This document shows positions 21,029 to 30,208 of a stretch of 42,284 nucleotides of DNA, piece after piece. Every line of letters begins with the position of its first letter. Within the stretch, counting starts at the first letter, position 1. The translations under genes were made by a program, and so were the position numbers. The DNA is from an uncultured Tropicimonas sp. (GTDB lineage: Bacteria > Pseudomonadota > Alphaproteobacteria > Rhodobacterales > Rhodobacteraceae). Under the pieces are notes generated by a model, which saw nothing but the letters and a program-made list of their open reading frames with translations, was not told where the DNA came from and did no database searches. The stretch covers positions 1 through 42,284 of the forward strand of contig CANLZY010000038.1 of assembly GCA_947495685.1 (NCBI GenBank), in the 5' to 3' direction.

Positions 21029-21954
21029 GCACCAGCATCGGACTACGCCTGCGCAATGCGCTGGACAGCGATTTTGCCTACCTTTTCCTGCGCTCGCCGG
21101 TGGCCGTCCTCTCGGCCTTCGTGGTGATCGTGCTGGTACTTGCCGCCATCTTTGCCCCCCTTATCTCGCCGCAAGATCCGTTCAACCCGATCGAACTGAA
21201 TCTGATGAACGGCTTCACACCCCCCGGCACACCCAATGCCTTCACCGGCGAGAGCTTCTGGCTCGGCACCGATGATCAGGGCCGGGATGTTTTCTCGACC
21301 ATTCTCCACGGCATGCGCATCTCGCTCTTCGTCGGCGTTTCGGCGGTTTCCTTCGCGCTGCTGCTTGGGGTCACGCTGGGCCTGCTCGCGGGCTATGTCG
21401 GCGGCTGGACCGACACCATCATCATGCGCGTCGCCGACGTTCAGCTGACATTTCCGGCGATCCTTGTCGCCATGCTGATCTTCGGCATCGCCAAGGGGAT
21501 CACGCCGGTCGAATACCGTGACCAGATGGCGATCTGGGTGCTGATCCTGGCCATCGGCCTGTCGGACTGGGTGCAGTTCGCCCGCGTGGTGCGCGGGGCG
21601 ACACTGGTCGAGAAGGGGCGCGAATACGTCCAGGCCGCCCAGCTCATCGGCCGCCGCCCGGGCGCGATCATGTTGCGGCACATCCTGCCAAACGTGCTCT
21701 CGCCGGTGCTGGTGATCGCCACGATCTCCCTGGCGCTGGCCATCATCGCCGAGGCCACGCTGAGCTTCCTCGGCGTTGGTGCCCCACCGACGCAGCCGTC
21801 GCTTGGCACGCTCATTCGCATCGGCCAGGGCTTCCTGTTTTCCGGCGAGTGGTGGATCCTGCTCTTCCCGTCCCTAACGTTGCTGGCCCTGGCGCTCAGC
21901 GTGAACCTGCTCGGGGACTGGCTCCGCGACGCGCTCAACCCGAGGCTGAAGTGA
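21025..21954 (+). CDS. Peptide/nickel-type ABC transporter permease (DppC-like)
   Basis: This is a 309-residue inner-membrane permease with the OppC-type N-terminal domain (first helix AVLSAFVVIVLVLAAIFAPL, then FWLGTDDQGRDVFSTILHGM). A BPD_transp_1 domain follows, with the coupling motif EYVQAAQLIGRRPGAIMLRH and the conserved EATLSFLGVGAPP near the end. The ATG at 21025 sits in the overlap with the upstream permease. It shares one base with the following ATPase gene (TGATG at 21952-21956). Confidence 0.91.
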   Translation: MSTSIGLRLRNALDSDFAYLFLRSPVAVLSAFVVIVLVLAAIFAPLISPQDPFNPIELNLMNGFTPPGTPNAFTGESFWLGTDDQGRDVFSTILHGMRISLFVGVSAVSFALLLGVTLGLLAGYVGGWTDTIIMRVADVQLTFPAILVAMLIFGIAKGITPVEYRDQMAIWVLILAIGLSDWVQFARVVRGATLVEKGREYVQAAQLIGRRPGAIMLRHILPNVLSPVLVIATISLALAIIAEATLSFLGVGAPPTQPSLGTLIRIGQGFLFSGEWWILLFPSLTLLALALSVNLLGDWLRDALNPRLK

Positions 21955-22949
21955 TGGGACACGACCTGGCCAACCCCGTCCTCTCGCTCAGGGACCTGAC
22001 GGTCGAAATCAAGACCCGCCGCGGGCTGTTGAAACCCGTCGATGGCGTCTCCTTCGACATCGCGCCGGGCGAGATCCTCGGTATTGTCGGCGAGAGCGGC
22101 GCCGGAAAGTCGATGACGGGAAACGCTGTGATCGGCCTGCTTGATCCGCCGGCACGGATCGCCGGAGGCGAGGTGCGCCTGGCGGGCCAGCGGATCGACA
22201 CGCTGTCGTCCGAGGAGATGCGCCGCCTGCGTGGCAAGCAGATCGGCATGATCTTTCAGGACCCGCTCACCTCGCTCAACCCGCTCCTGCGGATCGGCGA
22301 TCAACTCACCGAAACAATCCGCACCCATCTCGATCTCGGGGCCAATGCGGCTCGTGAGCGGGCCATCGCGGCGTTGGACGAGGTCGGCATCCCCGCCGCC
22401 GAGGAGCGGATCAACAGCTATCCGCACGAGTTTTCCGGCGGCATGCGCCAACGCGCCGTGATCGCTCTGACCCTCTGTGCCGAGCCGTCGCTGGTGATCG
22501 CGGACGAGCCGACCACGGCGCTCGACGTCTCCGTACAGGCCCAGATCATTGCGCTGCTGAAACGGCTTTGCCGCCAACGGGGCGTCGCGGTCATGCTGAT
22601 CACCCATGATATCGGCGTCATCGCCGAGGCCGCCGATCGCATCGCGGTGATGTATGCCGGTCGGATGGCAGAGATCGGCGACGTGGCCGAGGTGCTGCGC
22701 CGCCCAAGGCACCCTTACGCGGACGGATTGCTGAGTTCGACCCCGGCCGCCTCGGCCGGACAGGCGCGCCTGCGGCAGATCCCCGGGGCCATGCCACGCC
22801 TGACGGCACTGCCGGAGGGATGTGCCTTCGCCGCGCGCTGTGAGCGAGCGCAGGATCGCTGCAGGCAGGGCGCCGCGCCGCGTCTTGAGGCTGACAACGG
22901 GCGCACCGCCTGCTGGTTTCCAATCCAACATGGCGAGGTCGAGGCATGA
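21954..22949 (+). CDS. Peptide/nickel-type ABC transporter ATP-binding protein (DppD-like)
   Basis: This 331-residue ATPase has Walker A GESGAGKS, signature FSGGMRQRA, Walker B VIADEPTTALD and H-loop LITHD. The C-terminal oligopeptide-transporter extension contains GCAFAARCERAQDRC, whose cysteines fit the cluster seen in many DppD proteins. The ATG at 21954 is chosen from the one-base overlap with the permease stop codon. It overlaps the next gene by ATGA (22946-22949). Confidence 0.91.
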   Translation: MGHDLANPVLSLRDLTVEIKTRRGLLKPVDGVSFDIAPGEILGIVGESGAGKSMTGNAVIGLLDPPARIAGGEVRLAGQRIDTLSSEEMRRLRGKQIGMIFQDPLTSLNPLLRIGDQLTETIRTHLDLGANAARERAIAALDEVGIPAAEERINSYPHEFSGGMRQRAVIALTLCAEPSLVIADEPTTALDVSVQAQIIALLKRLCRQRGVAVMLITHDIGVIAEAADRIAVMYAGRMAEIGDVAEVLRRPRHPYADGLLSSTPAASAGQARLRQIPGAMPRLTALPEGCAFAARCERAQDRCRQGAAPRLEADNGRTACWFPIQHGEVEA

Positions 22950-23908
22950 GCTATGTCACCGTCAAGGATCTGTCCCGCCGCTTCGACGTGTCCAAACCCT
23001 GGCTGAACCGGGTGATCGAACGTCGGAAAAAAGCTTTCCTGACCGCCGTGGACGACGTGAGTTTCGAGATCCCGGAGAAAGGCGTCTATGGCCTCGTGGG
23101 GGAAAGCGGGTCGGGCAAATCCACCATCGGGCGGATGCTCGTGGGGCTATTGCCGCCGAGCGAGGGTTCCGTACAGATCGGTGGCATCGATCCTTTCGAC
23201 CAACACGACCCGGACGCGCAGGCGCACCTCCGGTCAGATGTGCAGATGATCTTTCAGGATCCCTATGCCTCGCTGAACCCGCGTTGGCGGGTGCGGGACA
23301 TCATCGTCGAACCCGTGGTCGCACGCGGCGGCGAGACGCGCGGTCTGGCAGAGCAATTGCTGGAACAGGTGGGCCTCTCGGCGGAGGATGCCGCGAAGTT
23401 CCCGCACGAGTTCTCCGGTGGGCAACGCCAGAGGATCTGTATCGCCCGCGCGCTGTCCTCCCGCCCCAAGTTGATCGTCTGTGACGAACCAACCTCGGCG
23501 CTCGATGTCTCGGTTCAGGCGCAGGTGCTCAACCTGATGAGCGATCTGCGCGAGGAGCTTGGGCTGACCTATCTCTTCATCAGCCACGACTTGACGGTGG
23601 TGCGGCACATGTGCGACCGGATCGGCGTTCTCTACCTCGGGAGGATCGTCGAGGAGGCCGACTCCGAGCAGCTCTTTGCCGCGCCAAAACACCCCTATAC
23701 CCAAATGCTGCTGGAGGTCGCCCCGAGGATCGACGAAATCGGCCGCGAGGTGCCCGAACCGGTCGGCGAGATCCCGGATCCGATCAATCGCCCGCCCGGA
23801 TGTGCCTATGCCCAGAGATGTCCCATCGCACAGCCGATTTGTTCAAGCCAACGCCCCGAATTCCGCAAGCTCGGCGGCACGAGCGTGGCATGCCATTTTG
23901 CCGACTGA
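22946..23908 (+). CDS. Peptide/nickel-type ABC transporter ATP-binding protein (DppF-like)
   Basis: This is the 320-residue second ATPase of the transporter. Walker A is GESGSGKST, the signature is FSGGQRQRI, Walker B is IVCDEPTSALD and the H-loop is FISHD. All are canonical. The C-terminal extension contains PPGCAYAQRCPIAQPIC, again with the family's cysteine pattern. It is the last gene of the operon, and no clear terminator was seen after it. Confidence 0.91.
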   Translation: MSYVTVKDLSRRFDVSKPWLNRVIERRKKAFLTAVDDVSFEIPEKGVYGLVGESGSGKSTIGRMLVGLLPPSEGSVQIGGIDPFDQHDPDAQAHLRSDVQMIFQDPYASLNPRWRVRDIIVEPVVARGGETRGLAEQLLEQVGLSAEDAAKFPHEFSGGQRQRICIARALSSRPKLIVCDEPTSALDVSVQAQVLNLMSDLREELGLTYLFISHDLTVVRHMCDRIGVLYLGRIVEEADSEQLFAAPKHPYTQMLLEVAPRIDEIGREVPEPVGEIPDPINRPPGCAYAQRCPIAQPICSSQRPEFRKLGGTSVACHFAD

Positions 23909-23983
23909 GGGCGCACCGGGGCTTTGTTCCGAAATACCCCGATGGGAGTCATCACCGAACCCTCAACGTGATAGCCGACGGGG

Positions 23984-24289
23984 ATGCGCCGACCCGAAAC
24001 GACGGTCTGCACGACCACGCACCGGCGTGACTACAATCAGGCATTGAGGCAGCGTCGATCGCAGAGCGTCTGCCTGGATACGACGATGGTGAGGAAGGCC
24101 GCGCACGCCGGCATACGTCGCAGCCAGCAAACCTCCGGTGACGCAGCCATCCAGACGCGCCTCGCGATCAAGGTCCTGTTTGGCATGCCACTTGGGCAGA
24201 TCGCGCCATGGGGAGGCCGCCGATCCGAGAGACCATGGCAAGGCTGGGTCGCATCGACCCTTTTGAAGCTCGACTGGTCGGAGAGATAG
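23984..24289 (+). pseudogene. Relic of an IS5-family transposase (N-terminal part)
   Basis: The frame reads RDYNQALRQRRSQSVCLDTT and then GDAAIQTRLAIKVLFGMPLG. It clearly parallels the N-terminus of IS5-family transposases of the kind found in Rhodobacterales and Acetobacterales (YN.AL..RGSL..W.D, then SDAAIQT.L..KVLFGM.LRQ). The segment after it (GWVASTLLKLDWSE) resembles the next conserved block, G.VESLL.L.GLDW. The catalytic DDE region is absent and a TAG closes the frame at 24287-24289. No terminal inverted repeats were identified. Confidence 0.65.
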
Positions 24290-24969
24290 CCCTGCGTCTT
24301 CAGCCGGTTTCCCCTATGCCAAGCTGCGGCATGGGTTTCATGTCAGGCGGCCGCTTTCAGGGTCCGGGTGAGGTATCAAGGGCTGTCCTCAGCAGGATCG
24401 CAGGGATCTCGGCGCGCGCGCCGATTTTGGTCACTTTCATCTGTATCTCTTCAGGTCCCGTGCCGAGAAGAGTCCACTCTGGCTTCCCCCTCGTACGGGA
24501 GGATTATCCTTTTTTACAGTCCGCTGGGCGAATCCTCGGCGCCCGTTCTGCGCTGTCTGACGGCGTTCATCCGAAGGCGAATGGCCTGCCGGCGCATTCT
24601 CGGCATGCACCACCTTGAAGGATTGGTTTCTGGTCGGTCCCGACATGCGCATCGACCTGAGGTCGAAATACCGGCGAGATCTGGCAGTGCTGCGGATCAT
24701 CGCGATTTTCTGGGACCACCGCGAGAGGTCGTCCCGGCGCCAAACCAAGGCTGGCGCAAATCTTGGAGGTGATGTGGGTTTCAGGCCCACGCCCGGTGCA
24801 AGACGGAGCTCAAGCACGCGGAACGAGGATACTGGTCCTGATTTCGAAATCGAAAGACACCTGGCTGATTTGCGCAAGTCTGTTCCACAGCAGCGGCAAT
24901 CCCACTCCTACAGGAAAATCCTATCGCTCACTTGCAGCCGGAGCCCCCCAGACGCGCCAACTGTTTCTT
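24290..24969. other. Gene-poor stretch between the IS relic and ctpA
   Basis: About 680 bp in which every frame is short or unlike known proteins. It may be eroded remains of the inserted element or of a gene it struck. Nothing further can be supported. Confidence 0.45.
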
Positions 24970-25008
24970 CAAAAAAGCCTGCCGCGATCATCGCGACAGG
25001 CCTTTCTT
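24970..25008 (-). terminator. Rho-independent terminator of the gpmI-envC-ctpA unit
   Basis: Read on the minus strand, AGGCCTGTCGCGA pairs with TCGCGGCAGGCT (one mismatch) around a short loop and is followed by TTTTTT (plus strand 24971-24976). It lies 66 nt downstream of the ctpA stop codon. The upstream AAAGAAA run is also typical. Confidence 0.8.
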
Positions 25009-25073
25009 TGCATCGTGTGCTTCCAGACAAAGTCAGCCCATAGCCCGGCCTGTGTCCTGTCTGTCGCTTCGGG

Positions 25074-26420
25074 TCAGTCGCCCGGCACCAGAGCCGAGAG
25101 CCCCTTGAGAATGTCGATGGCATAGGCCAGCTGGTAATCCTCTTCGCGCAGGGCGGCGGCATCTTCTGCCTTCTGGCGATCTTCCTCGATCTGACGGCGT
25201 TCGTCCTCGGTCAGGCTGTCGTTGTCGAGGCTGCCGCGCAGATCCGCCTCGGACCGGCTGAACCGGTTCACGGCTGTGTTCTCTTCTTCTTCCTCTTCGG
25301 CGTTCGGGTCGCGGCGCGGCTGTTCCACCACGATGTCGGGCGAAACACCCAACGCCTGGATCGAGCGGCCCGACGGCGTGTAGTAGCGCGCCGTGGTCAG
25401 GCGCATCGCGCCATCGCCCTTCAGCGGCATGACCGTTTGAACCGAACCCTTGCCGAAGCTCTTGGTGCCCACAACAATCGCGCGACGGTGATCCTGCAGC
25501 GCACCGGCGACGATTTCCGACGCAGAGGCAGAGCCACCGTTGATCAGGATGACCATCGGTTTACCGACGGCCAGGTCACCGATCTGGGCGTTGTAACGGT
25601 CCCCGTCCTGCGGATTGCGGCCACGGGTGGAGACGATTTCACCCTTGTCGAGGAACGCATCCGACACCTTGATCGCCTGGGTCAGCAAGCCACCGGGGTT
25701 GTTGCGAAGATCCAGAACGAACCCGTTGACGGCATCCATGCCGCCGGCCTCTTCGACGGCTTCCTTCAGGCCGCTTTCAAGGTTGGGATAGGTCTGGTCG
25801 TTGAAGGTGGTCACACGCAGCACAACGGTTTCGCCCTGGGTGCGGGTGCGCACCGCCGTCAATTTGATCGTGTCGCGGATGATGGACACATCAAACGGCT
25901 CGTCCACGCCCTCGCGAACAACGGTGATGATGATCTCGGAGCCCACCGGGCCACGCATCAGATCCACCGCTTGATCGAGCGTCAGGCCCAGCACGCTTTC
26001 GCCATCAACATGGGTGATGAAATCGCCTGATTCCATCCCGGCCTCGTCGGCCGGGGTGTCGTCGATCGGCGAGACCACCTTCACGAAACCCTCTTCCTGC
26101 GTCACCTCGATGCCAAGCCCGCCAAACGAGCCACGAGTCTGCACCCGCATGTCGTCGGCGTCGTCGGGCGACAGATAGCTGGAATGCGGGTCAAGCGACG
26201 TCAGCATGCCGTTGATGGCCGATTCGATCAGATCCCGTTCATCGACTTCCTCGACGTATTGTGCCCTGATCCGCTCGAAGATATCGCCGAACAGGTCGAG
26301 CTGTTCGTAGATCGAGCTGTTGCGCTCCGCCTCTTGGGCGATCAGCGGGCCGGCCACCTGGGTGGTAATCACCCCGCCTGCCAGTATGCCGCCCATTGCG
26401 GCCATCACGAACTTCTTCAT
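25074..26420 (-). CDS. ctpA: Carboxy-terminal processing protease CtpA (S41)
   Basis: This 448-residue periplasmic serine protease trims C-termini of envelope proteins and often regulates cell-wall hydrolases. An N-terminal signal anchor (MKKFVMAAMGGILAGGVITT) is followed by a PDZ domain (about residues 95-170, SFGGLGIEVT and GDFITHVDG). The S41 core follows, with LDLRNNPGGLL, the nucleophile in GGSASASEIVAGAL (Ser299) and the general base in KSFGKGSVQ (Lys324). An acidic and low-complexity tail (residues about 370-440) precedes LAYAIDILKGL. The ATG at 26418-26420 follows TGAGGACCGC. It forms an operon with the envC-like gene and gpmI. Confidence 0.94.
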   Translation of the reverse strand: MKKFVMAAMGGILAGGVITTQVAGPLIAQEAERNSSIYEQLDLFGDIFERIRAQYVEEVDERDLIESAINGMLTSLDPHSSYLSPDDADDMRVQTRGSFGGLGIEVTQEEGFVKVVSPIDDTPADEAGMESGDFITHVDGESVLGLTLDQAVDLMRGPVGSEIIITVVREGVDEPFDVSIIRDTIKLTAVRTRTQGETVVLRVTTFNDQTYPNLESGLKEAVEEAGGMDAVNGFVLDLRNNPGGLLTQAIKVSDAFLDKGEIVSTRGRNPQDGDRYNAQIGDLAVGKPMVILINGGSASASEIVAGALQDHRRAIVVGTKSFGKGSVQTVMPLKGDGAMRLTTARYYTPSGRSIQALGVSPDIVVEQPRRDPNAEEEEEENTAVNRFSRSEADLRGSLDNDSLTEDERRQIEEDRQKAEDAAALREEDYQLAYAIDILKGLSALVPGD

Positions 26421-26427
26421 GCGGTCC

Positions 26428-27555
26428 TCATTTTTCTTGTGTCGCGGCGAACCAGTTTGTCGGGTCCACCGGGGTCTCGCCTTCTCTCAGCTCAATATAA
26501 AGCGTCTCGCTGCGCTCAGCGCCACCACTCTCTTCGGGTTCGGACAGAAACTCGCTGCCTTCCGGAGCCCTGCCCCCCATCAATCCAAGCGCAGCGCCCG
26601 CCTGAACGACCTCTCCCGCGTCACCATAGACCGTTCCCACGCCGGCAAGAACCAGAAGAACGTCATCCGCCGGCTCAAGGATCATCACGTTTCCGTAGTC
26701 CAGCAGCGGGCCGACATACCGGATGGTCCCTTCGGACGGAGCGGTGACAAGGGCCCCGGGCCGAGTTGCGATCAATAGACCGGGCCGCGCAACGCCCGCC
26801 GCGTCCGCCTGTCGGTACCCGCGCAGGACCACGCCCTGCACCGGCAAAGGCAGGCTTCCGCGCAGCGTTTCAAACCCGGTATCATCCGCGATCCCGGGTT
26901 CGATCACCATCAGACCAGCGGCAAACCCATCCAGACTGTCGGCGGTTTCCAGCAACTGGCGCATTCGCTCCGGATCTGCGGTGAAGCGGCGCGGCAGGTC
27001 CTTTCTGTCGGACATGGCTTGCGACAGCGCGGTGCGGGCCTCCTGTGCGCCCTGAAGACCGCTCGCCAGCGCCCCGCCGGCACGGGTCTGCAGTGCGCGC
27101 AGGGCGTCGATTTCCTCCAGATCGCGCCGCAGCGCCTCCACTTCGGCCTGAACATCCGGTGTGACATCGCTGAGAATCATCCCGGACCGAGCCGTCCCGA
27201 TGGGACCAGAGGGGTGCAACAGCAACAGCGGCGCCGGCGAGCGGCCCATTGCGGTCAGCGCCGCAAGGAGTTGCGAGATCTCTTCGTCGCGCGCCGCGAG
27301 GCTGGCCTGCAACGCGCGCTCGCGCCGCGCGGCCAGACGCATACCCGCGCGCAAGGCCGCAAGGCCGTTTTCATAGGCCTCAACCGTTCCCGTCAGGGCC
27401 TTCACGCGATTGCGCGCGCCATCCGCGGCCTCAAGGGATCGGGACGCGGCCTGAAGATCGTCCGCCGCCTGAAGGGCGACGGCCGAAAGATCGGGCGCTG
27501 CGCTTGCCGCAGTTCCCAACAACAGCGATGCGGCAAGCAGCCCGGCCCGGATCAT
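26428..27555 (-). CDS. EnvC-like murein hydrolase activator with degenerate LytM domain
   Basis: This 375-residue exported protein begins with a signal peptide (MIRAGLLAASLLLGTAASA). A long coiled-coil region (about residues 25-190) and a C-terminal peptidase-M23-type fold follow. The usual zinc ligands are missing: where active enzymes have an HxxxD and an HxH motif, this one reads GLLIATRPGALVTAPSEGTI, MILEPADDVLLVL and LYIELREGETPVDP. That is the pattern of EnvC-type proteins, which activate amidases and do not cut peptidoglycan themselves. Its start overlaps the gpmI stop (ATGA, 27552-27555), and ctpA follows 7 nt later. Confidence 0.82.
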   Translation of the reverse strand: MIRAGLLAASLLLGTAASAAPDLSAVALQAADDLQAASRSLEAADGARNRVKALTGTVEAYENGLAALRAGMRLAARRERALQASLAARDEEISQLLAALTAMGRSPAPLLLLHPSGPIGTARSGMILSDVTPDVQAEVEALRRDLEEIDALRALQTRAGGALASGLQGAQEARTALSQAMSDRKDLPRRFTADPERMRQLLETADSLDGFAAGLMVIEPGIADDTGFETLRGSLPLPVQGVVLRGYRQADAAGVARPGLLIATRPGALVTAPSEGTIRYVGPLLDYGNVMILEPADDVLLVLAGVGTVYGDAGEVVQAGAALGLMGGRAPEGSEFLSEPEESGGAERSETLYIELREGETPVDPTNWFAATQEK

Positions 27556-29081
27556 CTGTCGATCAGGCTGACGCCGGTCATTTCAGCGGGCTGGGGCAGG
27601 CCCATGAGTTCGAGGATCGTCGGGGCAACATCGGCCAGGCGGCCTGCATGAAGCTTCGCGCCTTCGGGTCCGTTGAACAGAATCACCGGAACCAGATTGG
27701 TGGTGTGCGCAGTGTGCGGGCCGCCGTCCTCTGCGAACATCGTCTCGCAATTGCCGTGGTCCGCGATCACGATCATCGCGCCTCCGGCCTTTTCCAGGGC
27801 CGCGATCACCTTGCCAAGGCCCGTGTCGACCGCCTCGCAGGCGGCTTCTGCAGCCTCCAGGATACCAGTGTGTCCCACCATGTCCGGGTTGGCATAGTTG
27901 GTCACGATCAGGTTGAACCCGGCCTCGATGGCCTGGACGAACTCCTCCGTCACCTCGGGCGCCGACATTTCCGGTTGCAGGTCATAGGTCGCCACCTTGG
28001 GGGATTTCGGCATCGCGCGCTGTTCGCCCGGATAGGGTGTTTCCACCCCGCCGTTCAGGAAGAAGGTCACGTGCGGGTATTTCTCGGTCTCGGCCAGCCG
28101 GAACTGGGTCAGACCCTGTTTGGACACCCATTCGCCCAGCGTGTTGATGATTTCCTGCGACGGGAAGATCACCTGCATGTACTCGTTGTGGCGGTCGGAA
28201 TACTCGACCATGCCGCAAATGGCGCCCCATTCCGGGCGAGCAGAGGCGTCAAACCCGTCGAACGCCGGATCGGCGAGCGCGGCGAGGATCTCGCGGGCAC
28301 GGTCGGCGCGGAAGTTCAGGAACAGCAGGCCGTCCCCATCCTTGGGTTGAACATAACCATCGATCTTGGTGGCCTTGATGAATTCGTCTGTCTCGCCCCG
28401 CTCGTAGGCCGCCTCACAGGCCGCCGTGGCGCTGGCCGCAGTCGTCTCTGCCGTGCCGGCGACACACAGGTCGAACGCCTGCCGGACACGCTCCCAGCGG
28501 TTGTCCCGGTCCATGGCAAAATAGCGGCCGATCAACGAACCGATATGCGCGCCCTTGGGCAGCGCGGCCTCGAAGGCAGCAACCTGCGCCGCGGCAGATT
28601 GCGGCGGAACGTCCCGACCATCGGTGATGGCATGGATCTGCACCGGCACGCCGGCCTCGGCGATGACACGGGCGGCTTCGACGATGTGGCTCTGGTGCGA
28701 ATGCACGCCACCCGGCGACACCAGGCCCGAGAGATGGGCGGTCCCACCCGTTTCCTTAAGGGTCGCGATGAACTGCTGCAGTTTCTCGCGCTTTGCAAAG
28801 CTTCCGTCCTCGATGGACAGGTCGATCTGTCCGAGGTCCATCGCAACCACGCGCCCGGCGCCGATGTTGGTGTGTCCCACTTCGGAATTGCCCATCTGCC
28901 CTGTCGGCAACCCGACGTCAGGGCCAAAGGTGATGAGCGTTGCGTTGGGGCATTCGGCAATCAGGCGGTCAAAGTTTGGCGTCTTGGCCAGCACTGGAGA
29001 GTTGCCCTCGACCTCGGGCGGCTTGGTGCCGATGCCCCAGCCATCAAGAATGCAAAGAACGACAGGTTTGGGAATGCTCAT
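27552..29081 (-). CDS. gpmI: 2,3-bisphosphoglycerate-independent phosphoglycerate mutase
   Basis: This 509-residue cytoplasmic glycolytic/gluconeogenic enzyme interconverts 3- and 2-phosphoglycerate using two metal ions. The alkaline-phosphatase-like core is clear. VLCILDGWGIG gives Asp13, and TGQMGNSEVGHTNIGAGR carries the phosphorylated Ser66. SGLVSPGGVHSHQSHI, AITDGRDVPP, NFRADRARE, TNYANPDMVGHTG and IADHGNCE supply the remaining ligands. Length fits the family. It is the first gene of a unit with the envC-like gene and ctpA. Confidence 0.96.
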   Translation of the reverse strand: MSIPKPVVLCILDGWGIGTKPPEVEGNSPVLAKTPNFDRLIAECPNATLITFGPDVGLPTGQMGNSEVGHTNIGAGRVVAMDLGQIDLSIEDGSFAKREKLQQFIATLKETGGTAHLSGLVSPGGVHSHQSHIVEAARVIAEAGVPVQIHAITDGRDVPPQSAAAQVAAFEAALPKGAHIGSLIGRYFAMDRDNRWERVRQAFDLCVAGTAETTAASATAACEAAYERGETDEFIKATKIDGYVQPKDGDGLLFLNFRADRAREILAALADPAFDGFDASARPEWGAICGMVEYSDRHNEYMQVIFPSQEIINTLGEWVSKQGLTQFRLAETEKYPHVTFFLNGGVETPYPGEQRAMPKSPKVATYDLQPEMSAPEVTEEFVQAIEAGFNLIVTNYANPDMVGHTGILEAAEAACEAVDTGLGKVIAALEKAGGAMIVIADHGNCETMFAEDGGPHTAHTTNLVPVILFNGPEGAKLHAGRLADVAPTILELMGLPQPAEMTGVSLIDR

Positions 29082-29354
29082 GGGGAGGTCTCCTTGGTTG
29101 TCGCTTTCCTAGAGCCGGACCCGCCAAAATGGAACCAAAACCGCGCATTCGTGCCGACAAGTCGCGCTTTCGCGCTGCGCATGGCTGAAGCCGGTGAAAT
29201 GGTGCGCCACGGAGCAGGCTTGAACGGCCCGCCGTCCGTGCAGCTCCCGGGCCGACCATATGCCCGTTCCAGAGCGAACAGCGCCAGAGCTCAGATTGCG
29301 GGGGCCTGGATGGTTGCCGGCGTGGACCAGAAGGGGCAACGGGCCACCGGAGCG

Positions 29355-29825
29355 TCAGACCCGATGATATGGCGTGCCCGCCAGGATCGAAACCGCCCGA
29401 TAGACCTGTTCCGACAGCATCACCCGCACGAGCATGTGCGGCCATACCATCTTGCCGAAAGACAGGGCCATGTCGGCCCGCCGGACAAATTCCGGGTCCA
29501 GACCATCGGCACCGCCGATGACAAAGGCCATGTCAGGGGTGCCGGCGTCCCGAATCGCCGCGATATGGTTGGCGAACGCCGGCGAGGAAAGTGCCCGCCC
29601 CCGCTCGTCCAGCACAATCACCGACGCGCCCTTGGGCAAGGCCTTTTCCAGCAGAGCCGCTTCTCCGGCCTTGCTGCCGCCCTTGCGCTCGTCGATCTCC
29701 GTGACCGTCACGGACGACACGCCAAGAGGGCGGCCGGTCCGTTCGGACCGCCTCAGGTAGTCGGTGATCAAGGCCTGTTCGGGGCCGGACCGCAAGCGGC
29801 CAACAGCCACGATATGCAGGCGCAT
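29355..29825 (-). CDS. rlmH: 23S rRNA (pseudouridine1915-N3)-methyltransferase
   Basis: RlmH is a SPOUT enzyme that methylates pseudouridine 1915 in helix 69 of 23S rRNA, acting on assembled 70S ribosomes. The 156-residue protein starts at the ATG at 29823-29825 (MRLHIVAVGRLRSG). The SAM-binding knot is seen in FVIGGADGLDPEF and in the C-terminal MLVRVMLSEQVYRAVSIL followed by GTPYHR. It overlaps the rsfS stop codon by one base (TGATG), so the two are translationally coupled. Confidence 0.94.
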   Translation of the reverse strand: MRLHIVAVGRLRSGPEQALITDYLRRSERTGRPLGVSSVTVTEIDERKGGSKAGEAALLEKALPKGASVIVLDERGRALSSPAFANHIAAIRDAGTPDMAFVIGGADGLDPEFVRRADMALSFGKMVWPHMLVRVMLSEQVYRAVSILAGTPYHRV

Positions 29826-30208
29826 CAGGGTTGGGTCGGCGGCGTTCCGACGGCGCCCGCAGGCATCCACATCTTTTCGAGTTGGTAGAACTCGCGGACT
29901 TCGGGCCGGAACACGTGGACGATCACGTCGCCCGCATCGATCAGAACCCAGTCGCCGGTTTCCTTGCCCTCGATCTTTGAAAAGATGCCCGCGTCGGCCT
30001 TGAGGCGTTCGACCAGCTTGTCGGCAATCGACGTGACCTGACGCGACGAGCGCCCCGAACAGACGACCATGTAGTCGGCCATTTCGGACTTGCCACGCAG
30101 TTCGATCGTCACCACGTCTTCGGCCTTGTCGTCGGCAAGAGAGGAAAGGATGCGTTCAAGCAGCGCCGTGCTTTCGGCAAGCTCGTTGAACTCGATTGGT
30201 GCCGTCAT
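29825..30208 (-). CDS. rsfS: Ribosomal silencing factor RsfS
   Basis: RsfS binds ribosomal protein uL14 and blocks 30S-50S joining during starvation. The 127-residue protein has the family core KAEDVVTIELRGKSEMADYM, VCSGRSSRQV, GDWVLIDAGDVIVHVF and REFYQLEKMW. I chose the ATG at 30206-30208, preceded by AGAAGAGGTGCCC. The frame is open further upstream to 30406, but only CTG offers a start near the strong AGGAGGG at about 30267-30273. An overlapping 19-codon frame ends at this start (see separate entry). Confidence 0.9.
   Translation of the reverse strand: MTAPIEFNELAESTALLERILSSLADDKAEDVVTIELRGKSEMADYMVVCSGRSSRQVTSIADKLVERLKADAGIFSKIEGKETGDWVLIDAGDVIVHVFRPEVREFYQLEKMWMPAGAVGTPPTQP

Noticed and set aside
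27249-29888. 879-codon plus-strand frame opposite gpmI and rlmH
   Set aside because: This is the longest frame in the region, but gpmI, the envC-like gene and rlmH on the minus strand have complete motifs and tight coupling. The plus frame is histidine/arginine-rich shadow sequence.
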